Positions 23,318 through 35,862 of a DNA stretch of 64,000 nucleotides are shown here, piece after piece. The translations under genes and the position numbers were made by a program. The DNA lies in the NCBI GenBank assembly GCA_965153455.1, contig OZ234504.1, forward strand, positions 4,650,001 through 4,714,000, in the 5' to 3' direction. The stretch comes from Sphagnum compactum. Taxonomy: Eukaryota > Bryophyta > Sphagnopsida > Sphagnales. Within the stretch, counting starts at the first letter, position 1. Each line of letters starts with the position of its first letter. Below the pieces are notes generated by a model. That model ran no database searches. It worked only from the letters and a program-made list of their open reading frames with translations, and was not told the origin of the DNA.

Positions 23318-23660
23318 CATCTAAATTTTTTTGTTAAAAAAGCCCATGGGGTGCTGTGGAGATTTTTAAATTTTTCTTCCCCCAATGTTTTGTAATAGGT
23401 ATAGAACTAGATCTACCTAAAGGATAAATAAATAAATAAAGGAAAAACACAAGGCAAGGGAACAAGAGAAGAAAAAAAGAAAGGACTGAAAGACCAAACA
23501 AAAAGACCACACCCCAAAGTGCAGACCGCACAATGGGGAACCCTAAGAGGAGAAAACACAAACCCTAGGACCTAAACCCATCACCAGTAACACGAAGGAA
23601 GTCGTGCAAGGAGATGGGCAAACCTAAAGACTTTCTAAAAGGTCGTTAAGCCTAAACCCA
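22761..23660. other. AT-rich intergenic DNA with simple repeats
   Basis: Holds T and A runs, an (AAT)n microsatellite at about 23285-23315 and an (AAAT)n tract near 23425-23441. From about 23450 to 23650 the sequence turns purine-rich with short AAACCCTA-like words. No gene is seen. Confidence 0.6.
23285..23315. repeat. (AAT)n microsatellite
   Basis: About ten uninterrupted AAT/ATA units. Confidence 0.95.
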
Positions 23661-23663
23661 AAG

Positions 23664-23724
23664 TGGCAATGGAAAGTGGAGTTGATGCCATTCAACTAAG
23701 CATCAACCCCACTTTCCATTGCCA
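23664..23724. other. 25-bp near-perfect hairpin
   Basis: TGGCAATGGAAAGTGGAGTTGATGC-type left arm (23664-23688) pairs with 23700-23724 over 24 of 25 positions, with one A-C mismatch (23680/23708) and an 11-base loop. The stem length is suited to small-RNA processing, though the loop is short. It could equally be the tip of a foldback element. Confidence 0.8.
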
Positions 23725-26700
23725 AGGCAATCAATCACACAATCTTTTGACATTCAAGCGAAGAAGGTGGAATGTGTCTTTTACATCCTTTGAGTTTCAA
23801 CTTTTCAACTCAGAAGTTGTGATAGATATCAGCCCCAGACAAAGCACTCATCATCAATTCATGTTTTGGGAACATGTATTCAAGCTTAGTGAACACACTC
23901 CTTGCAAGTCTCAAGCTCACAACCAAGCTTCACTTGAACCGCCACCTCAAGAAAACCTATATGAGGGAAACCCTATAACATCCATCCCCTACAAACTTTG
24001 TGGGTGTTAGTGCATGTTTTTACATACTCCTTAGTTTCATGAACCCCATGGTTAACACTTGTCCATGTTCCCAACATGTTCTTATCACATTCCCAAGTTG
24101 AGGTTCCTCAAGTTGTTCCCTAAGGCGTTCCCAATACCACCTCAAATTTATCCCATATGATTTGCCCAAAGTTCTGCTCTCATGTATGTAAACTAGAAAA
24201 GGTAAGTTGATAGGGAACACAATTATTTTTACTTTGCAACTGGGGTCCAAAGAGGTGCGTCCATTTGGAGTAGTGTTCAATGTTCCCAAAAAAATTGCTG
24301 ATGGGCCAATGAATATGGCTCTTTCAAAAAACAAAAGAAGTTATGAGTGTATCCATGAACTAAGTAATATGATCACATTACTATATCACTAATGTAACTT
24401 AGTTTCATTTGTTTACAAGCAGCAATATCCAAATTTATTTTAGATAAACTTTGCACTGACATCAATCAAACCTTACAACAAAACCTTGTGAGTGTTGCAA
24501 AAGTCACAACATGGAAACCCACAAAGTTCACAGGGAAATTTGAAGTGCCCTACTATTTTAAACCATGAATAGGGAACTTGCAAGGGCCATTTGAGAATGG
24601 AAGGAAAAGGGTAGAGGGAAGGATAGAAAGAAAAGTAGAAAAAGTGAGGAGGAAAGAGAAAGGGGGAAAGAAGAAAGAAAGGGGATGGTGAAAATAAGAA
24701 AAAAGTTACCAAATTTTTAATTTATTTTTGCCTACATGGATGAAATTAGACTTTAAATTAATATCAGCAATCTAGTGCATCAAATGCATGAAACATTGAT
24801 CAAATTGACCACAAAAATACAATAGTTCATATGTGGGTAAAATGTGATAACACCAATGAAACAAAGAAAAAATTGGATGTAATTTTCAACATAAATGACA
24901 CACATACTAAGCACGAAAAAATTATTGTGAATGAAATTTTGCACACATGATTGACCACATGGATAAAACTTTATGATGGACTAAATTGTGTTCATTCATC
25001 AAATTCACCATATTAATGGAATTTTCCATATGGGCGAATTAAATTACATGGATGAAGTTTTGTGTTCATGAAATTTAGAACATGGATGAAATTCATGTTA
25101 GTGAAATGATTCATGCCATTGTCAATAACATAGGAAAATTTGACCAAATGATTAGATTTCACAACATGATAAATTGACATTCATGGGTGAACATGACCAT
25201 TGTCGATGTACGTCTTACATACGTACCTCTTCCCCCTATTGGACCATCTACAACCCTTTTTCCTCGTTTGTAAATTACCTTCAACCTTTTCCTACTACTC
25301 TTTGCAAGCATTATTTCAGAACTGAAAAATGCCTTTGAAGGTTACCAAACATTTGAAGTTAAAGTATCTAAGTATAAAATGACCAAAGTTATTCTTTTTT
25401 GTTAAGGAACTCAAATAATCTATTTTAGGCAAAATTTCACAAGCATATGATGGGCAATACATAGAGTATAATTTTGACCTTCAAATCTCCATCATCACAA
25501 TATATGGAAGGTGGAGATGGATAGGGAACCATGTTGGCGATGGACATTCAAAATGGATCATCATCTAGAATCATGGCATAGATGTGATTTGGGTGTCAAA
25601 GGGCTGTGACCCACAATTGAGTTGGATTGACCGCAAGGTGATAAAGGGAATATTACACTTAAGAGAATAAATAAACCCTAACTCTATCCCATTCACACAA
25701 AAGAACTAAAATAGGAGTTGGCAAGTTATGTGTTATTGAGGTTGAGCAGGGGAGGCCCAGTTAAATGCTTTGGGGTTCAATCACATGAAAAGCCTTCATT
25801 TGCGGGCATTAGGTTCTTTGCACAAGGTGCTTCTACAGTAATTTTTTGGCATTTTGTTTTGTGTTTGTTTTGCAAAACATGAATTCTCTAACAGAAATGT
25901 GTATTCTTCATTACTTGAAACATTATTTTTGAGTGTTCATATGGGTTGAGTGACATATTTTCATTCCTTGTGCAATGTTTTTTGGTCATGGCATGTGTCT
26001 ATTATTTACTCCAACAAGTACAAAGATTTCCAAATTTTTTTTGTTCACTCCTTGGGGAATTGATCCTTAGAGTGGCTTGCCACATGAACCTAAGGGTTAA
26101 TACTACCAACACAAAACATCACATTAGGAAGTCTTTTTCCCATTGTTGTATTTTTAATGCATTTTGTCAGGTTCCATTACCCATAGGTAGGCCCACCTTT
26201 TTCATGGAATCATGCATTATGTTAAACTTTTATTTAAGGGTGTGACAACATTCATGCAAATGTCCATCTTCCATCATGGCTTGTTGGGCAAAAACAACAT
26301 GTCTACTTTGACTAGAGCAAAAAATGTCTAGTTTTTAATATGATTAAAATTTTAACGAAAATATCCAACATAAAATGCATGATTTGTAGTAGTGCTAGTT
26401 CATTTGGTCCAAAACGGTTTCCCTAATATGCCCAGTCCCTTTCACTACCGCAATCCAATTCCATTAAAATCCCTAGTCTATACTTGGGTCCCATTAAATT
26501 CGCCATCCACCCAATCAGCCCCATCACTATGGATTTTTTCAAAGTGACATTTAAAATGAAATGATGGAATATTAAAATGTGTTTGAGAAAATTAAAATTG
26601 GTTTTTTAGTCATGATCTCAATGGTCAATGTATTCTTGTATTTATGGTTGGAATCTCCAAGGTTGTTTTTAAATATAATAAATTTCGAATACATTTGCAA

Positions 26701-27539
26701 CAAAAGGTTAGTGGTCATTTAGATGGTTGGGATTAGTTTCAACAGCTAAGATTTATATAATTGAACCAATGAAATTTCAATGATTGTAATAAATCTCAAA
26801 ATAATATTTATTTTCATTACATAATCTTGCATGGGCACTTAATGACTTAAGCAAGCTTGGGTCGTATCACTAGAAACCACCTTGCCAAAATCAAAGGATT
26901 TAAGTTGGACCCAATTTGATTTCATGCACACATTTAATTCTTTCTATTAATCTTTTTTTCTTTTTTGGTTTACACAATGTGGGTTATGTCTTCCCCACAT
27001 ATGCACACCTATGAACTATCATAAACACCTAGTAGACACCTATAGTATAGTATGTAATAGCAATTAAATTTTTTTGATAGCCAATAGTGTCATGCTTTCA
27101 TGACATTTTTGACCCTATTATTGATTTGGCCAGATTTTCAAATATCCTTGCAATTCTAGATCATATTTTAGTTCTTATTTATCCACAACATGCAATAGTG
27201 TATGGTCTCAAGTGTTGTGACCCTAACCTTGGGCTCACACCAAGGCTAAGGCATGACAAATGGAGCAAGCCAGGAAAGTGTCTTGAAATTCAACTAAGGT
27301 GCAAATGGGATAATAGAAGCCAACTTTGTTTGTGTGATCAAAGTGTGAATGACTCCTTTTGATTATTTATTAAGCAATGAAAATGCTTGCCAATTAGATG
27401 ATGTGGCAAACAAAATTGGTTATAGAAGGTGATGAATTAGAAAAATTCATCATTTTTTTAGTGTTGAAAAATATTCATTTTTTTGTCATGACATATCATA
27501 TTATTATGTAAAAGTGTGGATAATTATTATATAAAAGCA
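23725..27539. other. AT-rich, CpG-poor intergenic DNA
   Basis: No gene is seen. The word CATGGATGAA and variants recur many times between 24780 and 25130, as also near 11.9-12.4, 31.6 and 44.8 kb. Short ORFs do not resemble proteins I know. Decayed transposon DNA is the likely content. Confidence 0.5.
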
Positions 27540-28340
27540 TTCACAATTAGGGTACACAAAAGGATTATTCATCTCAAAATCACACTAAACTTCAACTTTG
27601 ATTGATTGTTATGACTAATATAACCTATAAATTATATCATTCTTATTGTTTCATTAAATAGGAAGTTATATTGGGATCAATATGTTAAAAAATTCATAAT
27701 TTTGATGATATAAAAATGTTATTAAGTGTCCCTAAACATGTCTTAGGGATTGTGTCTAGCTAATTGCAATTTTATCAAAAATGATTCAATAAGAATAAGA
27801 ATATTCAAGTTCAAATTGTTTCATATTTTGACCACAAATATAATAAAATATATTTTACACGATGGTGTATAGTTGTAGCTATTGTAAAACACCATATTTT
27901 GTGGAATTGATCTTAAAATTTTGAGTTTTTTCATCAAAAAAGGTTACATCAACAAGGAAAATCATATTAATTTTTAAAAATAATTAGGTCACATTCCACA
28001 TGTTTGGATAGAAATTGGGAATGGAAGGACATTAAAAACATGACATTATTTGATGTTTTTAATAAGACTTTGGGACTCCAAATGAGAGATTGTCATTTTG
28101 AAATGGAGTCTTGTATTCCTTACTAGTTTATATTTCAACATGACATTCAAAATTTGTTCAATTATTTTGTACCAACCATTTTTTCATTTATTGGTTGGAA
28201 GATCAAACACCTATATCCACCTTTCATTGTTTAACATGTTAGGACATTCAACATTTTGCCTCAAAACAAAAGAACACAAGATAGGATTATGGCATGGTTC
28301 CTGTTATGGTAGGTCAACTATGAATGCACCTATACATGAA
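27540..28340 (+). repeat. Dispersed repeat, copy A (~800 bp)
   Basis: Aligns in the same orientation with 41480-42345. Shared blocks include CATTCACAATT(A/G)GGG, ACTTTGATT(G/A)ATTGTTATGAC, TATAACCTA, GACATTATTTGAT and GACATTCAAAATTTGTT, then CACCTTTCATT and CATTTTGCCTCAA, in order. Neither copy has a long ORF. They are old copies of one element. Confidence 0.75.
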
Positions 28341-30720
28341 TATGTCATTTCGAAATCATTTCAACTCTTTTAAAAATGAAAAAATAACTAAAACACTAAT
28401 TATAACGTGTAAAAATGAATATAATCCCAAGATTCTCAAGTGGATTCTTGCTTTTGGAATTGGAATCCCACAATGCCTAGAACCTTTGGAACAAGGTTTA
28501 GGGGGACCAAACTTGTTCAAATTGTGTTTGATCTTTCAATCATTGGTAAGGTTGTAAAGAGTAAATATCCAAAGTGGGGTTGCATTCTCATATGAAAATA
28601 ACTAAACCACAAGTTATGGCAAAAAAATGGCCAAGAGTCAAGTTGGTTGTTCAATTTTTGACCATCAAAACATCTAACATAATAACTTTCAAATGAAACA
28701 TGTGACACAATGTTAAAAAGGTCTCTTCAAAGGCTAAAACTTTGTCTTTGGAAGTTTTAAATCAAAGTCCATAAGTGAAAAATATGAACTTAAAAAATTG
28801 CAAGACTCACTACTTAATAAGATCAAGAATTTTGAGGACTCCCTAGGAGTCCCAATAATTTTTGTCACTTTGATGTAGTTCACATTGTCCTTTACATAAT
28901 ATATTGTAAGGAGGAGTCTGTTAAGTTCTTTGCAAGCGTTGGCCATGGTGAGCCATGTGAGTGTATGTTTCATAGTTTCCCATGACTTGTCCATGTGTCA
29001 TTTTGGCTCCAATTTGCATTAATCAGTCTTTCTTTTATTGTTTACAAATCGATTTCATTTTGAACTCACATTCACAAGCTCCTTCTCGTCCCATCCCACC
29101 CCCTTTCTTTTGGGAACTAAAGAGCATGCCTTGGATTCACATTTTCATACAAAACTAGGGATCAATGGATTCTTTATCCCCAATACCACTTGATAAACCT
29201 TGGGATTTATCATTAATTAATGTTCATTGAAATTAAAAAATTGAGAATTGCTTTGAATTTGTGTTCTTAATTGTAATTGCCTTTTTAAGTTTCATGTTCT
29301 TGAACTTTGGAAATTTATAAATTTACGTTGTACCTACTTCAATTAATTTCAAGGTAGATGCATGAAAAATTGGCTCCCTTTGTGACATTTTTTGGTTTTT
29401 TTAGTACACATCTTATTTCAATGTTTCTTAGCAAAACATATATATTTCAATTTGTCACTTGAGACTTGGTTTTAAAATAACAACATTTCTATGAAACACA
29501 TGTTTTTTTTTTGAAAAAATAAACCCACTTTTTGCTATGGACTTTTGAAATCCAAAAATAGGGATTGGTCAATTGATTGGACTTTTATAGAATTGTGATT
29601 TGACATAGAATTTCAATTCAAATGATTTGGAATGACTAAATTTGTCATATGCAATGATTTAAATAAACCATATATCAAAATTCTATTTGAAATATTTAAC
29701 CATTTCATAGTATTGGATTTTTATATGATTAGAATTGGCCATTAATTTTCAGAAGTCCTTAGTAATTTTATCTTTCCTTTATTTTGAAATTTTTCCCCTT
29801 AAGCCCATGTTTTTAAAGTCTCTACTAGGGCTTTCATTAATATGCACTTTATTTATCTTGATACATATATTTCATTATCATTTAACCAATGATATTAAAT
29901 TAATTAGCAATTTAACACTATAGGAGGGGTTTTGTTTGGATTTTTAAAAAAAATGTTTCTTCCTAGAAAATGAGCCATTCAATCATGCATTCACCCTCCT
30001 TACATAAGAAATTTAAAAAGGACCATTTGAAGTACTCAAAATCATAGTCCAAGAATATTTTTTTGGTTGAATCCCTTTTGAATGTCAAATATTGCAAGAT
30101 TTGTTGGATAATGTATTCATGAATAAAAAAAATGCAATTAATTAAAAAAAACTTAAGTGAGTTTTTAATTGTTTTGAAGTTTGATGGGTTTAACAAATTG
30201 AAGGTGTGAAGTTCCTAACAGCACCATGCAAGGATATTTTCATTTCATTTCAGCAATTATATTTCTAAACTACATGTCCTTGTTCATAATGAAATGAATA
30301 GGGGTAAATACGTTACTTAAGACCTTGCATATTACATCAAAATGTGTCTTCAATGTGATTACAGCATATGATTACATAGTGGAATAGGACAAGTTGTAAA
30401 AGATAAAATGTGTTTTATATGATTACATATGTCCTTTATGATGTGTCATATTCGACTATATAATCGTGAAAGACATGATTTGGTGTAAAAATAGTTAACT
30501 AATTATCCCATTGTTAAAATTATTATTGTCATGGCCTAGTTGTCCTTATGTTAACATTAGGTTGATTTTTAACTAATGTGACACCAAACTACATCATTGT
30601 AAAAAACTGACATGACATAATATGCATTATAAGGAATCCTATCCATACAAACCCACGTGTTTGTGACTTGTGTCCAAATCAATGATGTTTGCAAGTGCCG
30701 ATGTGACTATCCTTTATGGT
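28341..30720. other. AT-rich intergenic DNA, no gene seen
   Basis: Long T and A runs and low CpG. A short palindrome GGACTCCCTAGGAGTCC lies at about 28834-28850. No coding or RNA signal was found on either strand. Confidence 0.5.
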
Positions 30721-30722
30721 TT

Positions 30723-30802
30723 CATCTAAAAATGATGTGAAGTTGCATATGCAACTACAAAATGGTTTTAAGTTGCATATGCAACTATTTTTAGTTTAGA
30801 TG
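30723..30802. other. Nested palindrome: AGTTGCATATGCAACT twice
   Basis: The 16-bp perfect palindrome AGTTGCATATGCAACT occurs at 30741-30756 and 30771-30786. It is flanked by outer inverted words CATCTAAAAAT (30723) and ATTTTTAGTTTAGATG (about 30787-30802). The whole is an 80-bp hairpin-prone structure in AT-rich DNA. Confidence 0.8.
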
Positions 30803-31890
30803 AAAATGAAGATGAAAAATGTTGTTATATCATCCAACGACTAGTGGCATCCAATGATAGATGAAAATTTATTATTTTGCGATTGGTAATGTTGTTCATA
30901 AGTGATTAGACACACATGGCATTTGATTCAACTTGATAATTGTAACTAATTGTAAATGTACATGTGTTTAAATGTGAAGAAAATATCTTATGGCTAATAA
31001 AATCATTGAATTTGGTGATTTGATGTTTTTGCTTGGTTATCTTGAATGAAAAAATAGTTAATTGTATAATCAAGTTTGATAGGTTTGCGAGAATTTCAAA
31101 ATACCAATGGAAAGGGCAAAAAGGAACCACCATTTTGATTTTTTATCATAATAGGGTTGTGTGTAGGTAAATGGGTGCAATCACAATCCAATGAATCAAA
31201 AAAGGTGTTGAATTAGAGATAAAACTAATCAAAATTAGAAAAATATTTATGTTTTGCCACCATGGAAATCATGGCAAGTTGTTCATATGAAATGTCATGT
31301 ATTGGGACAATTATAAATATTTTTTATAACAACTTGCAAAAGATTTCATTCAAAAATTCACTTGTATGAAAAAATCATTTTTAGACAAAATGACATACAT
31401 AGTCCTTGTTTAAAGTAATGTTCTTGGCTCATTGTAGCTTGTTTGCACCCAAGTGCAAATACATATTTTTTAAACAAATGGGATTGTGGGATGCTATCTT
31501 GTGAGCGTGAACAAGTGAGCCCAAGTGAATCTTTTTAGGAATATTTTGCTAATGTCAACGAAATATTTTTTGACATGGGATATAATATTTGGTGACGTGG
31601 AGGAATATTTTGCCATGTGTCATGGATGAACGATATTCTTGGATTAAAAAAGGATGATAAATAAAATGGATGAACTTTTATAAAGGATGGATGCCAAACC
31701 TATGAGAAATCATGGATGGCCCACTATTTCACTCATAAAGGATGGAATCATTTCATGTTGGTTTTATCTTGAAAAGTACAACACATGAAATGTTGATGCA
31801 AAATTTCAAATTATACTTCATATTTTTTTAATATGAATTTTTGCACCATCTAAATCATTTAGAATTTTTAACTAAATCCATTCAGTGGCA
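30803..31890. other. AT-rich intergenic DNA, no gene seen
   Basis: Further TGGATGA-type words cluster at about 31620-31745. No coding signal. Confidence 0.5.
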
Positions 31891-32090
31891 TATAAACCTA
31901 TTAACCCACCAATAGGTATGTACCAATCCATACATTACCCATTCACCACCAGTAGGCATGTGCCCATTAAAAATTGACACAACACTTGACTATAAGCCTA
32001 TTGGCCCACTAAGAGGTATACGTCAATCCATACATTACTCATTCACCACGAAGAGGCATGTGTGCATTAGGAATTGAAACAATACCAGGT
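31891..32090. repeat. 100-bp tandem repeat, 2 copies
   Basis: Units at 31891 and 31991 share TATAA(A/G)CCTATT, CAATCCATACATTAC, CATTCACCAC and AGGCATGTG in register. They lie 240 bp before the 200-aa ORF. Confidence 0.85.
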
Positions 32091-32331
32091 AGCCATTGAC
32101 ACTTTACATTGTTTATACCATTTCAAGCTATTTGTTATTTTCATTCACAATCTCAACCACTTGCATCTAGCACCTTTATGGCCACTTGTACAATCAAAAA
32201 TTGCAATTTCCCCCCTCTATTAATAATTTGCCCAATCTATACATGAATTTGCATTCACTCCACTTATACTGCCTAATTGTATCCTTTCTACCTCTAAAAT
32301 ATGTTTGCAAATGTGAAACCTTTATTCTACA

Positions 32332-32934
32332 ATGGGAAAAAGAAAATTAACACCAAATGTCACACCAAACACTTTGAAATCAATCATTGAATACACATTA
32401 ATTTCAAGCATACTAAATAGAATCTGTGAAATAATAAAAAAACCTTTGGAATATTCAAGAGATGATACTAGACTAGACCCCCTTCGGCATTTGCTCGAAA
32501 TCAAAACATGGGGAACAAAATGGAAAAGGGTAATTGACAAAATAGATGAATGGGCATGGCGATGGGTTAATGTGAAGATAGACAAAGAAAACTTTGCATT
32601 CTTCAAACATACTATACACATTTCCAAGGAAGATATGGAAGATTACAATTTGGCGATGTTTACACATGCCATGGATTTTTTCAAAGAATGCGCGAGTATG
32701 AAGAAGTTGATTTTAAAACATTTATTTACAAGCTTGTTGAACAATTTTTTCGATAGAGGATTTGGTAACATTTGGCAATTTGTTATCAACATAATTCATG
32801 AAACCCAAAAGACGATTGTATGCAACTTTAGGCAGGCGAGCTTGGGTGCCACCAGAATTAAAGAACAAAGTGTTAAAACCTCCAATGATTTGTTAGATGA
32901 TAGGGCTAGCTTCAAAACCACGAAAGGTGCATGA
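32332..32934 (+). CDS. Hypothetical protein, 200 aa
   Basis: An ATG-initiated 200-codon ORF, unusually long for this AT-rich region, beginning MGKRKLTPNVTP and ending SFKTTKGA. It is rich in Lys, Ile, Trp and Phe, with amphipathic stretches such as WKRVIDKIDEWAWRWV and LFTSLLNNFFDRGF, and has no signal peptide or obvious membrane span. I do not recognise a family. A possible splice donor (ACGAAAG|GTGCAT) sits just before the stop. It could be a first exon, with a second block at 33540. It may be a lineage-specific gene, a transposon-encoded protein or chance. Confidence 0.4.
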   Translation: MGKRKLTPNVTPNTLKSIIEYTLISSILNRICEIIKKPLEYSRDDTRLDPLRHLLEIKTWGTKWKRVIDKIDEWAWRWVNVKIDKENFAFFKHTIHISKEDMEDYNLAMFTHAMDFFKECASMKKLILKHLFTSLLNNFFDRGFGNIWQFVINIIHETQKTIVCNFRQASLGATRIKEQSVKTSNDLLDDRASFKTTKGA

Positions 32935-33539
32935 TAGTTGAAAACGAAGACATGTCAAAAAATAAATGAGGATCTAAAACCCCATTGTTTGCATTAAATT
33001 ATGGTTCAATACACATGATAACATGAATATTTATTCAAAGTATGTGATCTGAAAATGAAATATTCAATTTTGAAAAAAAGAAAATGAGGGTCGAAATTAA
33101 ACATTGAAACTACTTATTGAACAAATCCATAGTGATTGTTGAAACAAACATTCACTAAATAATCAAATTTGAACATGAGATGATGAACAAATACTTGATT
33201 TTGTGGCAAATGAAATAGATGTACTTATTATGCCATTTGGAACCGTTTTGGCATATCCTATTATCCCAAAATCACCTCTACCAGGCCAATGGTCTAATAA
33301 AAAACAAAGTTGTCATGCTAGACTTAAACGCAGAAAATGAGTGGACCACTACAAGTATGTCACCAACCTGACATGTTCTCGAACTTAGGTTATTTTGTGC
33401 ACTTTTAGTTTTATATTGAAATTGAAAGGTTCCATTGAAGAAAAATAGAGTTGAGGTTTTTCATTTGTATCATGTTGAACGGTATCCATATCCATGATAC
33501 GCTTGTCGAACACCATCAGATTTGAATTTGTACTCGCCT

Positions 33540-33671
33540 ATGGAAAAAAAAGAGTTAAAGAATGTAGATGTAGAGTTCCAAGCAGAGGTTCGATACTGGG
33601 CATTTACTAACCACTTGCAGGATTACAAGATATATTGGGCAACGATCAAAATGTTTAAATCAAAATTTTGA
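33540..33671 (+). CDS. Hypothetical 43-aa ORF
   Basis: ATG at 33540, reading MEKKELKNVDVEFQAE then VRYWAFTNHLQDYKIYWA, and TGA at 33669. Its Trp/Tyr/Lys-rich character resembles the 200-aa ORF upstream and it may be a later exon of the same unit. The intervening 32935-33539 has no other clear coding block. Confidence 0.25.
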   Translation: MEKKELKNVDVEFQAEVRYWAFTNHLQDYKIYWATIKMFKSKF

Positions 33672-34472
33672 GCAACTTGTGACGACCACCTGGAGACAAT
33701 CCATGGCCAGCAGACTTGACAAATATAAACTTCAGAACACAATTTCATCAACAATGCGACTACTTACTAGGGTTCAATGCGCCCAAAAAAAAAAATGATT
33801 CAATCTTAGAGAAGAATTGGTCAAGAAACGCTCTCCCTAAATTTTCACCTATAAACCCCACTGTACCCCCACCCAATTTTATAAACTAGTTGTGTTTGCC
33901 CCATGCATGCTGGGTAAAACTTAAAATCATACATGCATATCTATTATCGTAGGGCAATAATAAATTTTTATAACATAAAAGGCAGCAACAATTTAAAAAA
34001 ATCAATTAAAAATTAATTTCATCATGATTTTTGTTATTAAATCTTCATCAAAGCTATATTGAAGGTTTAAAATAACATCAATTTATTTTAAAAATTTATA
34101 TCTCAATTTATATATATTTAAAAATTGACATGTTTTATCTTAATCAATTCTTGCATAATTTTCAAATCTCATTTATAAGATTAAAAAGAATTGAAGCAAA
34201 TTATTTGTATGTTTATCAAACAAACTTCATTTTAAAAAATTAGTCATATGAAACCTTGTGATACAAAAAGGCAAGTAACAACCCAAAAATAATAAAATGA
34301 TATAGAGACATGGTTAAATCAGTTACTCAACATTCATACTAGGAGAAGAAACCCAACAAATAGATGGGTAGATTTCAAAACAACCCATCAATTGGATAGC
34401 TGCACCCAAAATCTACACATGCCCATCCACTAGCTTGGGCCAATAAAAAAACTTACACAAAAACCTATAACC
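33672..34472. other. AT-rich intergenic DNA, no gene seen
   Basis: Very AT-rich, especially 33950-34260, with an A run at about 33783-33795. Confidence 0.5.
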
Positions 34473-34730
34473 TTATCCATTCAACCAACTTTTGATTCTC
34501 CGACTCCTATACCCACTCAGAAGGTGTTCCCACAATGCCTCTGTAGGACAGAGCCAACAAACCATATGAAGGATTGAAGTAACAGATTGAATGTGGGGAT
34601 TGCAAAGTGCACAGTTGTTTGTGAAGGCAAAATGTGCAGCGCCCACAGTTGTTGATTTGCTATTCAGGCAGAAACCACTTGAAGCATGGTTGCATTGAAT
34701 AGATTTGTTCATGAATTTCATTGTGGGCAA
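34473..34730 (-). pseudogene. Possible LINE reverse-transcriptase tail (zf-RVT-like)
   Basis: One minus-strand frame reads TNNCALCNPHIQSVTSILH followed by CPTEALWEHLL. The C-x2-C ... H ... C ... LW spacing resembles the zinc-binding tail found after plant non-LTR reverse transcriptases (C.LC ... E ... H ... CP ... W). No upstream polymerase motif is visible, so this is tentative. Confidence 0.25.
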
Positions 34731-35862
34731 GATTGAATTTTGGAATTGGATTCCACTACAACTAAAACTGCCTCAAATTTCATTTTGTATAATTCCCAAG
34801 CTAAAAAATTCTGTGAAGGATTGCCACTTAAGGCTAGTCACAGCCTGGTATTTGCACTGCACATTCTAAAAACACCCTCAGCTCTTATGGGTTAATTATA
34901 CAGCTATTGCACTCTGAGGCTCATGTTTGCCATTTCGTAACCAACTTATATGTTTTGATTAGTGCTAGTTTTCATGTGCACACCTCTTGTAGTACTAGTA
35001 GGATTCCTGGAAGAGACATATTAAGCTACCTAAAATACTGAATTCTTGATCACATTTTACATTTTCATTATGGTCCATGGTGACTTGGTTGCCTTTGTAG
35101 TTTGGCACCTTCCTCCCACCAGCTGTTGTGGAAGAGGCCAGCAATTCTTGGAGTCAAACTGCAAAGAAAACACTCTGAAGAGGGAATTATGTATCTTGGT
35201 TCAAAAGCGAAACCATAATTGTGTACCATGAAATCATCTGAAATTGACTGTTTAGTATAGATCAACTAGTGGGCCATAGTTTTTTCAACACAATTTGATG
35301 TCTCTCAACTTATAGCAAGGCTCCAAATTTCTTTTTCCATCGAAATAAACAAATGTAAAAAGCAAGAAGGGGTTCAAAGAAAATCATATAAAGAAAACAA
35401 AAAAACTTATGTGGTTCCAGCAAGGAATGCTTTCTTCACATACACAACTAGGAAGATTCAACTTTAGTGTCAAAAGGCTTTGCAGAACAATGTTATGCAC
35501 AAACAAGAATCTAAAGCCTGCTTTGAACATTTGAAAAAAAACAACCAAAAAAATTCAATCGATTTGCTAAACAATAGCAAATCCAATAATGACTAGATCT
35601 CCTTCACAAGAGAAGTAAAGTTATTCTTCACAAGTTCTGATTCCAATGCTAGCATTTAAAATTTTGTCATAAGATCTTGATCTCAAACTTTGATCTGCAA
35701 TTAATGATCAATATGTGTGGTCACATGGCTAAAATAGGAATCATATCATGTGTTCAATGTCCAAAGAGCTCCGATTTCAAAATATGACTGAGTTCAAGTC
35801 ATATCCTAGTTCCGACACACAAGGCACCTAATGGTAAATCAATATGTGGTGCACACAACTAA
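34731..35862. other. P450 downstream intergenic DNA
   Basis: Includes the presumed 3'-untranslated region of the P450 near 35600-35862. No other feature is seen. Confidence 0.5.

Noticed and set aside
24020-24334. Minus-strand 104-codon ORF
   Set aside because: No domain, no splice context, and the plus strand has equally long ORFs in the same place. It looks like chance.
27087-27362. 91-codon ORF with DPNLGLTPRL and KWSKPGKCLEIQ
   Set aside because: It vaguely recalls conserved non-coding leaders of plant LTR retrotransposons, but nothing else of such an element is nearby and there is no domain.
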